Of a stretch of 64,000 nucleotides of DNA, positions 10,223 to 19,142 are shown in pieces (position 1 is the first letter of the stretch; each line of letters opens with the position of its first letter). The notes below the pieces were generated by a model. That model worked only from the letters and a program-made list of their open reading frames with translations. It made no database searches and was not told where the DNA came from. The translations under genes were made by a program, and so were the position numbers. Source of the DNA: Macrosoma leucophasiata (taxonomy: Eukaryota > Arthropoda > Insecta > Lepidoptera > Hedylidae); contig JAWQUS010000010.1 in the NCBI GenBank assembly GCA_036365455.1, forward strand, positions 14,826,501 through 14,890,500, given 5' to 3'.

Positions 10223-10569
10223 AGCGCATTACCACTTACAGGCAGCCTCTCTAGATCAATCCCAACAACGGACTTGTGACTGTTCTCAGACTTTTTTCAA
10301 ATCTTGATAAATAACCCAAAAAAAAAAAAAAATGTTTTCAAAATTTCAAAAGAGTATTACCGCCGCTGCGTCGCCCCGCTGCACGTGGCGATATTTTGCC
10401 TAGACAAGGTGCGTGGCATATCTACACAGAGTAAATGCCAGTTCAGAGGCAAATAAATAATTTTGTGAACGAAAAACTATGAATTTTAAAAAGTCGTAGA
10501 ACAAATGTTGTTGGGATTGATGTAGAGAGGCTGTCTGCAGGAGGTGATGCGCTAATTCAAATTACCCTA
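10206..10569. mobile_element. MITE with long terminal inverted repeats, TA target
   Basis: The first roughly 60 bases are the inverted complement of the last 60: both ends read AGGGT, then AATT.AGCGCAT, CAGCCTCTCTA and ATCAATCCCAACAAC. TA lies on each side (10,204-10,205 and 10,570-10,571), which fits a Tc1/mariner-type MITE. The interior has no ORF and contains an A run at 10,318-10,332. Confidence 0.8.
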
Positions 10570-10571
10570 TA

Positions 10572-10642
10572 TGATATATGAATGATTTTCTAAGAGAGAT
10601 GTTCAATTTGTAGCTGTTGGACCTGCAAATAATAAACAGTGA
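10572..10642. repeat. local duplication, copy A, left part
   Basis: Matches 11,787-11,860 (ATGAATGATTTTCTAAGA, then TTCAATTTG.AG.TGTTGGA). Copy A resumes after two inserted elements at 11,357. Confidence 0.65.
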
Positions 10643-10788
10643 CCCCCTTATTCATAAACGTATATTAGATAAGTTTTAGCTATAGAATGCTTTGTCTTTG
10701 TCAGTAGCATTGTCAAATGTGCAGGACAGAAAAAGACAAAGGAGACATTAGCAACACTTTAGCTAAAATACGTTTATGAATAAGGGGG
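10643..10788. mobile_element. 146-bp foldback MITE
   Basis: Perfect 21-bp terminal inverted repeats (CCCCCTTATTCATAAACGTA plus T), with weaker complementarity continuing inward, so almost the whole element can form a hairpin. Copy B of the surrounding duplication lacks it. Confidence 0.8.
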
Positions 10789-10798
10789 TAAGAATATA

Positions 10799-11356
10799 AT
10801 AGTATGAGAGCCCAAGAGGGGATTTTTGAATTTACTCCAGCGCGTCAGATTAAGTTATAGGAGATACCTTGCACCCAACTCAGTACCTCCACCAAATCTA
10901 AGATTTCCATAAAAGGCCGAACCCTTAGGGCTTCCGCCACGAGCTTGCCTCGCATCCAAATTGTCAGAATTTTGGATGGGAGCTTTGATGGGGTTCACTT
11001 TAGATCCTCTCTGAGTATCTGACATTCTTGAGTAATTTTTCACCTTCATTTTTGAACGAATCAAATGTTTTTGAAGAGGACGCGGCATCAACGTCTTGGG
11101 TCAAGAGCGTGTCAGATATACTGTGAGGGTTTAAAATGTGGCCAAACAATGCTCCTATCCAAAATTCAGACAATTCGGAAGATGAGTAAGATCGTAGCGA
11201 CATTTATAATTTTTTTTAAGACTATTCTTCGGCCGCATCTTTATATACGAACTTTAGATTTAGTGGAGATAACCAGCGGGGTTCAAGGAATTTCCCATAT
11301 CTTTATCTGACGCGCTTGAGTAAATCCAAAAATAGCATCCTGGGCTCCCCTACTAT
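10799..11356. mobile_element. 558-bp element with about 55-bp imperfect inverted termini
   Basis: Both ends start ATAGTA.G.GAGCCC and share GATTTACTC.AGCGCGTCAG further in. The internal 460 bp have no long ORF. Copy B of the local duplication lacks it. Superfamily not recognised. Confidence 0.75.
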
Positions 11357-11480
11357 AAGATCGTGGCTGCTTTCACTATGTAACCGTTATTAATCAACCT
11401 GATTCCTATAGCTGTTGATTATGAATACCCCCATTAAAGAAAATTAAATGGCTGTATCTCATCGCCCCTTATTATTTTTA
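11357..11480. repeat. local duplication, copy A, right part
   Basis: Matches 11,862-12,000: ACCGTTATTAATCAACCTGA, ACATTAAAG/CCATTAAAG and AAATGGCTGTAT occur in the same order. Confidence 0.65.
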
Positions 11481-11786
11481 ATTGTTTAGCGGTACCCCAT
11501 CGTAATGCTAAGTGATTACTTCTGTTTGGATTAATTTAATTAAAATATTTTGATTTAGATTTTGGTATTGATTAAGATAAAGAGTGAAATACCTGCGCGT
11601 TAGTTAAATAAAAGAAGACAGGCGTATTTATTTTTATCCTAATTGTTTAGATCAGCAAAAAAAACCGTATCCAAACTGGATGTAATATACATAAGTTGGA
11701 ATCCACAACCATGAAAAAGATTGAAATTTTTAAAATGAGGTCGATTAAAGAAGAGACTGAAAAACGATATTCATAACGAGCTAGAT

Positions 11787-12010
11787 GACTTTGATGAATG
11801 ATTTTCTAAGAACGACGTTCAATTTGCAGTTGTTGGAATTGCAATTAATGAGCAGTCAGAATATTAGGTCGTGACGGTTTCCATTGTGTTACCGTTATTA
11901 ATCAACCTGATACCTAGGGTTGTTCACGCTACGAGGGCGGTATTGTGATTGTGAATTCACATTAAAGGAAATGAAATGGCTGTATTTTCTCGGCAGTTAT
12001 CATTTTTATT
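11787..12010. repeat. local duplication, copy B, unoccupied
   Basis: Here the two flanks that are separated by about 715 bp in copy A are joined, as GAGCAGTCAGAATATTAGG then GTCGTGACGG. It is the natural empty site for the 10,643 and 10,799 elements. Confidence 0.65.
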
Positions 12011-12127
12011 TGTATAGCAAATATATAAAAAAAAAATGAATTGTGGCTGTAAGTGATTTAACTTTATTCCACTACAAGGACGTAGGCATCTACCTAATCT
12101 TTTTTTAACGAGGAGGAAATGTCTTAG

Positions 12128-12442
12128 CTTTCAACCGGCTCTCTAGAGGGAGAGAGCCGGAACCCTCTAAAACCACCTCGGTAACAACGTTAGTGCACGA
12201 AGGGGGGGGGGGGGGGAAGATCCGGGATCACGCACTTCGCCTCCTTAAGGCTCGTCCACGGGGACTCTGACAGCATTTCTGCGCATACCACAACGACCTG
12301 CGGCTACCACGGTCGCCGTCACGGAATCGCGAGTGTTGGACTGCTAGAGCCCCCACTCTGGCCGCCCGCGGTTCATTCCCCCTTTTAGTCGCCTCTTACG
12401 ACAGACAGAGGATACCTCAGTCCTATTGTACCACAGGGCGAG
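12128..12442. repeat. GC-rich repeat fragment with a long G run
   Basis: GC content far exceeds the surroundings. It has a hairpin near 12,134-12,161 (GGCTCTCT/AGAGAGCC), a run of about 16 G at 12,201-12,216 and the motif CTTTTAGTCGCCTCTTACGA near the right end. I take it to be an end fragment of a non-LTR retroelement, but no protein similarity remains. Confidence 0.4.
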
Positions 12443-12445
12443 CAC

Positions 12446-12745
12446 CTAATTTTTTTTAATGTTATCGAAGTGGCAAACAAGCATGCTATCCACATAGATG
12501 TTAAGTGATGACTGCAGCCTATAGACACCCACAAAAAGACCAAGGTCAAAATTTAGATGCGTTACCACTCCTGAGGCCCAAGGTGTTATGCCTCTGTGTC
12601 GGAAATTACAGGGCCGTACATTACCACCTGACCGGATCACGATAGTGCTGAACACTACCATTTAGCGGCAAGTAAATTAGGTAATGCGGTGGTGTCTACG
12701 CCCGCGAGCTCCGTCACTGGAGCTGTACCACCAGTAACCAATACT
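12446..12745 (-). repeat. LR1 repeat, near complete
   Basis: A minus-strand copy: GGTGGTACAGCTCCAGTGAC lies at the right end and the CATGCTTGTTTGCCACTTC block at the left, followed by a T run. In LR1 generally, the final block plus A-tail and the block order resemble the 3' ends of lepidopteran RTE-type elements. That affiliation is inference. Confidence 0.8.
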
Positions 12746-13455
12746 ACCTCATCTACTTCGGCCTCAGCAGTGGCAATGCGTTTACTTTGCGACCTCAAGT
12801 TCCGTTAGCTGGCAGCTTATTCACATGTCATCAATCTGTATGTATGTTTGCATTACTTATAATTATATAAAAAAGAGTTACTCAGCAACAGATATGTAAT
12901 AAAGAATTTTATTTAATCAAAGAGCGTAATATTCTAACATAAGCCTGGATAGCTTTATATAGTCTGCTGTGGATGTTTATAGCCCACTTAACAGAGCCAC
13001 AATCTACATAATATTTGCATTACTAAACGATATCGACCACATTATAAAAATGATACAGTGGAACTCAATGCAATATTAATTTAAGTAGACTTAGGTCTCC
13101 GAATGAACTGATTCTCTATCATTTATCTCTATAAATGTATACGTGGAATCGACTCAAAGAAAAAAGTCACAGGTGTGTTATGTTTATTAGGGAGTATTCG
13201 ATGATTTTAAAAAAGTTTGTAAAAACTTGAATATAATTACTTACTATTTTATTAAGAGTATAGTCCTACTTAAGTCACTTGGTTAAATTGAAGCTAAAAA
13301 AACAAGTATATTGAAGGATGGAAATTAGAAGTAGATACTTTCAAGAAGAAGGAAGCAATAGTTTTAGTTTTTCGAATCTTGACAGGCAAATTATTCCAAA
13401 GTTGAACTGCTTTAACTGAAAATGATTATATGAGCTATACCTGCATACTTTATCT
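12746..13455. other. AT-rich sequence without a gene
   Basis: No ORF, repeat or splice pattern recognised. Confidence 0.35.
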
Positions 13456-13456
13456 G

Positions 13457-13700
13457 CCTCAGTCGCCTAGTGGTAGCAGGCCACTACTACTACGCTGATA
13501 GGTAGTGGGTTCGATTCCCGGATCGGGGGTGATCAGAGATAATGGTTTAAAATCTTTATCTCAGGTTCCATTGGGTTTTTCGGTGTTCTGTCAATTTTCC
13601 AATACCTCGAAGTTCAATAATGTGCCCGACCCTACATGCAAAATTTTAGCTTTCTACGCCAAATCGTTTCGGCTGTTTGTTGTATGTTAGTCACTTGCTC
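13457..13700 (+). repeat. SINE-A, tRNA-derived, 5' half
   Basis: The head reads CTCAGTCGCCTAGTGGTAGC (polymerase III A-box region), then GTGGGTTCGATTCCC (B box), then the family body with ATCTTTATCTC. The 3' part present in the 60-kb copy is missing or unrecognisable. Confidence 0.75.
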
Positions 13701-13739
13701 AGTCTCAGACGAGTTTTATTTACATTAATAAACACGCAA

Positions 13740-13945
13740 ATGCCATAAACTGCAGAATTATGTCTGTGTAAATAAAATGAGGTATCTGCGGTCCATCACC
13801 GCTCTCGATCTTTCCAGCATACCATTCATATTTCGAATAGCATAATGACATTCGTGCCAGCCTTCATACATAATAATGAGAAGAAATATTTGTATATTCT
13901 ATACGATATTCTGTTCCAGCCCATATGTCACATTCGCGATGTACT
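13740..13945. repeat. older repeat, uninterrupted copy
   Basis: Its left and right parts match 3,830-3,915 and 8,334-8,420, with only about 21 bp between them here. It therefore approximates the pre-insertion site of the non-LTR element at 3.9-8.3 kb. Confidence 0.6.
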
Positions 13946-14207
13946 TTGAGATGTAATGTTAATCTGAATAAATAAACAAAGCCTAATTTGGTCAGTATTG
14001 ATGATCCCATCAACTGTTAAGAAGTGATTATATTTTCGGATGAATTCAAAATTATTACAGTAACATAAAAAAAACTCAGGTCAAAAAGCATATTGTTTTA
14101 GGGCGGAGCACATTAGTCTCTAAACTGCAGTAGATATTTGACCATGGAGTACATTTAACAGTGTCTGCATAATGTCTATTTACTATGAAAGCATATAAAA
14201 ATGAGCA

Positions 14208-14330
14208 TTAGAAAATAAAGAAAAATTTGACTTCGGGCAGGAATTGAACCTGCGACCTCAGGATAATCAGTCCAGCCGCTTTACCACGAAGTCCCACAGC
14301 CGTGGGACTACATTTTTCTTTATTTTCTAA
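14208..14330. repeat. foldback with perfect 19-bp inverted repeats around a tRNA-like core
   Basis: TTAGAAAATAAAGAAAAAT at 14,208-14,226 is the exact inverse complement of 14,312-14,330. The 85-bp interior is almost all tRNA-like sequence plus a small hairpin (GTCCCAC.GTGGGAC). Confidence 0.8.
14229..14293 (-). tRNA. tRNA-like sequence, possibly Ile(GAT), probably non-functional
   Basis: On the minus strand a perfect 7-bp acceptor stem (GACTTCG with CGAAGTC) and a perfect 5-bp T stem with loop TTCAATT are visible. The anticodon loop CTGATTA would give GAT, with one mismatch in its stem. At 65 nt it is too short: the 5' half of the D arm appears missing. It may be a degenerate tRNA or a SINE head rather than a working gene. 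Confidence 0.35.
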
Positions 14331-14706
14331 AAGTTTACTTGCATGTGTTGTTGCGAAAAAATAAAAATATTACAAACTGAGAATAGTTTACATCATATTC
14401 TCTCTCTCTCAAAAAATTTAGATTCGAAGTTGAATATTATCTGTGAAAAACTAACATTTTCAAATAAAAGCATTTAAGGCGGGTCCAGATATGTATCACT
14501 TGACCGATACAATCGACGGGTATCGTATCAGAGCGGCGTATCAAGATGGCGTATCATGACTATTCAGGACATAAAGCTAAGGCAGAGGTACCTAAATGCA
14601 CATATTCAAGCAATCCCGCATTTGCACGCTTCCACCTATGATCGCCCGTTCGTATTGTTCCTGTAGGTACTGATAGACGAACCGGTTGACATCTGCGAGC
14701 ACATGC

Positions 14707-14734
14707 TATATATATATATATATATATATATATA
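14707..14734. repeat. (AT)n microsatellite
   Basis: Uninterrupted TA dinucleotides. Confidence 0.9.
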
Positions 14735-14774
14735 CGAACGCCACGATCAGATTAAAACTGGACATAGTATGTTC

Positions 14775-15405
14775 TTAGGTTTTCGCAAGCTGCACTCATT
14801 GAAATAAAACTAGTTTTCGAATTTATCTCGCGTATATTAAACTAAAATGATTATTTAAAATCGAACCCGACGTTTCGGTCGCTTTTCAGCTTCCGTGGTC
14901 TCGGGCAGACTGAGGTGATAATCGTCTGACAGCAGTTTGAAAAATTATTATGTGCAGCTACCTCCATCTATTTCGCAAACGTCTTACGTAGCGTTCAGGA
15001 TTAACACAAAAGTTACTTATTGTCCTACAGACTGTTGCGGTTGGGCTTTTATTCTACTGAGTATTGGATTCCAAGTTGGTGACAATCGCCAACCATCTTC
15101 TCTATTGAAATTTTGATGTTTTTTAATCTCAATAGCCTCGCGAACCATTCTTGGAATTGGTCTGTGTTCTGTGGCGAGTATTCGAGTTTGGTCAAACCGA
15201 ATATAATGATTTGGTTTGTCCGCTATGTGATCACAGACTGCAGACCTCCCTGCTCTACGGTGTTTGACATCAGCAATATGTTCTTTAATTCTGGTGGAAA
15301 CCGCTCTCTTTGTTTGGCCTATATAAGAGAGTCCACAATCACAATCGAGTTTGTAAATACCGGAATTTTGTAAGGGAATGCTACTTTTAATGGGTCTTTA
15401 AAACT
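14775..15405 (-). mobile_element. Penelope-like element, 3' fragment
   Basis: Contains the end of the Penelope polyprotein and its 3' UTR. The UTR includes CTGAAAAGCGACCGAAACGT and AATATACGCG, motifs I associate with the 3' ends of insect Penelope-like elements. Confidence 0.75.
15017..15405 (-). pseudogene. Penelope GIY-YIG endonuclease domain, C-terminal fragment
   Basis: Read on the minus strand, the frame gives SGIYKLDCDCGLSYIGQTKR, which has the paired IY and YIG of a GIY-YIG nuclease, followed by STRIKEHIADVKH and RSAVCDHIAD. The natural stop is TAA at 15,017-15,019, after QPQQSVGQ. In Penelope-like elements this domain is fused behind a reverse transcriptase and cuts target DNA. Upstream of about 15,395 the frame meets a stop and the reverse transcriptase is absent, so this is a 5'-truncated relic. 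The domain is recognised from its motifs and spacing; the catalytic Arg and Glu environment appears retained, but the fragment alone cannot mobilise. Confidence 0.8.
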
Positions 15406-15414
15406 GGTGTATTT

Positions 15415-15910
15415 TCTTGAGATGCTATCTGCCAGTGAAAGTCCCGTCAAAATCGGAGACACTCAAATTCTATGTATTTGTATGTAGTTATGTATGTATG
15501 TATGGTTGTATGGAGATAATAGTAGCCCAAGTTACTCCTTATTACATCAGTTATCTGCCAGTGAAAGTCCCGTCAAAATCGGAGTCACTCAAATTCTGTT
15601 TATTTGTATGTAGGTATGTAGAAATGTATGTCTGGTTGTATGGAGATAAAAGTAGCCTAAGTTACTCCTTATCACATCACCTATCTGCTAGTGAAAGTCC
15701 CGTCAAAGTCGAAGACACTCCAATTCTTCTTATTTGTATGTAGGTATGTATGTATGTATGGATGTATGGAGATAAAAGTAGCCTTAGTTACTCCTTGTTA
15801 CATCAGCTACCTACCCATGAAAGTCCCGTCAAAGTCGGATACACTCCAATTCTACTTATTTATACGTAGGTATGTATGTATGGATGTATGGAGATAAAAG
15901 CCGTTCCCAA
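15415..15910. repeat. tandem repeat, about four units of 126-130 bp
   Basis: Units start at 15,427, 15,553, 15,683 and 15,809. Each contains GTGAAAGTCCCGTCAAA, a TATGTATG-rich stretch, GGAGATAA.AGTAGCC and GTTACTCCTT. Short open frames here follow from the repeat and are not genes. Confidence 0.9.
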
Positions 15911-16650
15911 AATTAACCCCGCCAAACAGACAGACATACAGACAGACAAAAATAGTAAAAAATGTTGTTTTGGTATATGTACCGTGTATACATACATATG
16001 CGTTTAGTAAAAAGCGGTTATTTTAATTTAACAAACAGACACTCCAATTTTATTTATTTGAATATTTTATTTGAATTGGATTTATTATGGAAGCTACAAT
16101 ACAACATAAGACCTAAAAAATCAGTGAAAATTTAAAGCGCCTACATTATAGCGGTAACAGAAATACATAATTTGTGAAAATGTTAGCTTTCTAGCTATCA
16201 CTATTTATGAGATACAGCCTGGTGACAGACAGACGGACGTACGGACAGACAGACAGATAGCGGAGGATTAGCTAACCGTAGGGTCCGTTTTTACCTATTA
16301 GGTACGAAACTCCCTAAAGGATAGAACTAAGATACAGAATAGCTTAAAAATCATTGATACGATTCTTTAAATTGACATAACTTTTTTATTTCTGAACTGA
16401 TTCACATGAAACAAACACTAAATGTTAAGTGAAACTTACCACAATATATTAGTGAAAACAGCAAATCGAATAAGCCGTTGCAACAAACACACAGACAAAC
16501 AGACATTTTTCCGGGATAAAAAGTACCCAGTGTTGTGCGCCAAAGGTTAAAGTATAATCATACCAAGTTTCATTGTAATCGGACCGGTAGATTTTATGTG
16601 ATCCTTGAACAAACAGACAGACAGACAGACAAAAAAATTTCTAATCACAT
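15911..16650. repeat. CAGACAGA-type dispersed repeat fragments
   Basis: Three clusters of GACAGACAGACA (about 15,925, 16,225 and 16,610) with GGGTCCGTTTTTACC and ACCAAGTTTCATTGTAATCG. The layout is that of a widespread insect repeat whose ends carry GACAGACAG; the parent element is not identified. Confidence 0.5.
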
Positions 16651-16823
16651 ATTTGTGTTCGGTATCGATCTAATAACATCCCCTGGTATTTATTTTTTCA
16701 ATATTTTTAATGTACAGAATTTACACTTCTACAGATTTATTATAAGTATAGAAAACTGGACAACTTTCGAAAATATGAAAGTCCTACTATCACTTATCTC
16801 TCAACCCCTAGATCGAATTCCGA

Positions 16824-17103
16824 CAGTGGCGTAGCTAGAGGGGCGGCCCGCACCGGGTACCACCCATTTGGGGGTGATCTCTCTTTAAATAACCCAAATT
16901 TGAGCTGTTTAGACGAGAAAGCGCAACACAAAACTCACTTTCGCATTTATAATACCAGGGGGCGCCAGAGGCAGAATTTGCTCAAATAGAGGCAATTTGC
17001 TCACAACGATGGAGAATGGTGAAATAAGATATGGAAGAATGGGAAATTTTTCCTTTTTTTTGGTCATCCGCCCTGGGTGCCGCCCGTGTTAGCTACGCCA
17101 CTG
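16824..17103. mobile_element. hAT-type MITE with 8-bp target duplication
   Basis: Termini CAGTGGCGTAGCTA are perfect inverted repeats, followed by further complementary GC-rich bases. AATTCCGA occurs at 16,816-16,823 and again at 17,104-17,111. Terminus and 8-bp duplication together are diagnostic of the hAT superfamily. Confidence 0.9.
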
Positions 17104-17111
17104 AATTCCGA

Positions 17112-18055
17112 CATAGCAGTTGTGAGTAGTAGTGACCTACTGCCACTAGACTACAAAACATAAAAATGTATTTAAAAACCATTCATAATTTTGAATCAAA
17201 TCAATGGCTTGGTTAATTTACAAAGGCAAGTATTGCATAAAATGATAAATTATGTACAATATCAAATTACTTTCGAAGTATTTCACTAAAGTTTGTTCAG
17301 AACGAGAGTACTTTGGAATCAAAATCATATTTAGCAAGTTTTCATACGCTATTTGAATTTGATACTGTTTATATCTTTGCCGGCGTAGAAGAAATTATTT
17401 GTTTTTGCTTGCGTCAGTTACAGGAAGGAAGTTGTATATAACAGTCTCCCTAACATCAGTGCCATAAAGTTTGCGCCGGGTTCCAAGTTGCCAGTGCTGA
17501 TGGCCTCTGGGCGATAATGCGATGCTCATTATTAATGTTGCTAGACAATACATGAGTGTTTGTATGTGATCGGACTAGTATATAGGTATACAGTCCACGT
17601 TATAGTTAAGTTTCATCTTTTATCGTTTCTTTTATGCATCATTATTATTTAACATAGAATAGGAAGAGTGAATACAACTGTCAATATTGATCTTTTTTTT
17701 ATCACAAGACAGCGATCCATTTACCTACTATGCATCGAAAAATGTAGGTATATCAGTGGGACCAAGTCATCTTTATCATCTCAATCTATTTATAGTTTGC
17801 TCAACGTAAACTATGAAATCTTCAATTTCATCAATGTTGGAAAGGCGACATCATGTATATTTGCAGTCTGGATATTTTATTTCAGTAGGTATACATTCAA
17901 GATTTCTTTCTTCCATATTACTCCAAGCGAATACAATTACAGAGAAGTGATTGTAACATATAAATCTGGTTTCCTTTTTATTTCATTTCAAACATTAATT
18001 TATACTGACGTAAAAACCGCATTCATGTAAAGCGCTCGTAGCCCAGTGAAATTCT
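17112..18055. other. AT-rich sequence without a gene
   Basis: Nothing recognised; the 120-codon open frame near 17,670-18,030 lacks similarity or codon bias. Confidence 0.35.
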
Positions 18056-18056
18056 A

Positions 18057-18582
18057 AAGGCGGGTCTACGCTAGACGAACCGAGCACGAGCGAAGCACAA
18101 GCGGAGCCGTTCTCGGCTTCGTCGTTCGCGGCGTCAAGTGTGGACGTACAACGAACTTACAACGATCACTGTTCTCAAACGTAGTTTTCCGCAGTGAGTT
18201 CGCGGCTCTTTGCGAATATGGACGATATTAATAATATTGCAGTAGCCGCTGCTGTCGCCTATTTTAATGTTTTGGGTCCCATATCAATGGATTATTTTGA
18301 TATAATTCAATTAAATGCACGGAAGTATCTTCGGTCCACGTTTCCATGATGCTCGGCTCGAGCGACCGACGTCTGTCACTAAACACGTCCACGAGCGCAA
18401 TGCGAGCGCGAAGCAAATCCCTTTGTGTTCGTCAAAAAAGCGACAACAGGCGGAACGCAGCTGAGCACGAACGAAATGCTCGCAGCGCGCTCGTTCGAGG
18501 CTTGTAAGTTGGTCCACACTAGACGAATTGTGTTCGGCTCGTGCTCCGCTCGTGCTCGGCTCTGCAAGCGTAGACGCACCTT
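18057..18582. mobile_element. GC-rich foldback element with long inverted termini
   Basis: Ends read AAGG.G.GTCTACGCT in inverted orientation, flanked by TA, and complementarity continues through GAGC.CGAGCACGAGCG. The interior includes a short open frame starting MDDINNIAVAAAVAYF (about 18,218-18,348), possibly a transposase or accessory-protein remnant. A PIF/Harbinger or Tc1-type origin is possible, not shown. Confidence 0.7.
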
Positions 18583-19142
18583 TATGTTCAATCGTAGACT
18601 TCACAAAAATGTAGAGTTACTGATTTTAGCATGAAATATTAAAATTGATTAACAGGATGACCCTGCAAACTTCGTACCGCCATCGGAGATTTTAAAATAT
18701 TTGCCGATTTTTTTCATACAAACACAATAAAAAAAACGATTTGTCCAATATGTTGCAACCGTTTGGAAGTTACGTGTACAAACATTCCGGTGATTAATTT
18801 TTATTTTTTTAGATATGACATACCATTAGATACTGTTACTCTGTAACTGGAAAAATAATTTATTTTTTACAATATTTTAAACTTGATAACCTTTTTCTCT
18901 AATATATAAAATTCTAGTGTCATAGTACTTGTAACCTTTTATAAAAAAAAATATATATGTATATGATAGGTCTGAAAATAGATAATAAACTATTTTCTTA
19001 CCGATAAGGCAATACGAAGCTCGCTGTGTTTGCTATTTTACAATATAATTAATATTGTGGTTTCTACATGTAAAATATGATAAAAGACAAGAATGAACTA
19101 AGATAAGTAATAATTATTTTAATGACTGAATTATATTACAAA

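Noticed and set aside
13457..13540. tRNA genes at SINE heads (13.5, 26.1, 44.7, 49.7, 60.1 and 60.6 kb)
   Set aside because: A and B boxes are present, but the sequences recur with common non-tRNA bodies, so they are SINEs.
14229..14293. A functional tRNA-Ile gene
   Set aside because: Acceptor and T stems are perfect, but the molecule is 65 nt long, half of the D arm is missing and the anticodon stem has a mismatch.
15415..15910. A CRISPR array or a coding repeat protein
   Set aside because: The units are contiguous 126-130-bp repeats without unique spacers, and the genome is a eukaryote; the open frames change between units.
17668..18030. A 120-residue gene
   Set aside because: No similarity, AT-driven composition, and no promoter, splice or Kozak support.
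18311..18634. Overlapping small ORFs with Arg/Ser/Ala-rich products
   Set aside because: They arise from the GC-rich inverted arm of the foldback element at 18.06-18.58 kb.
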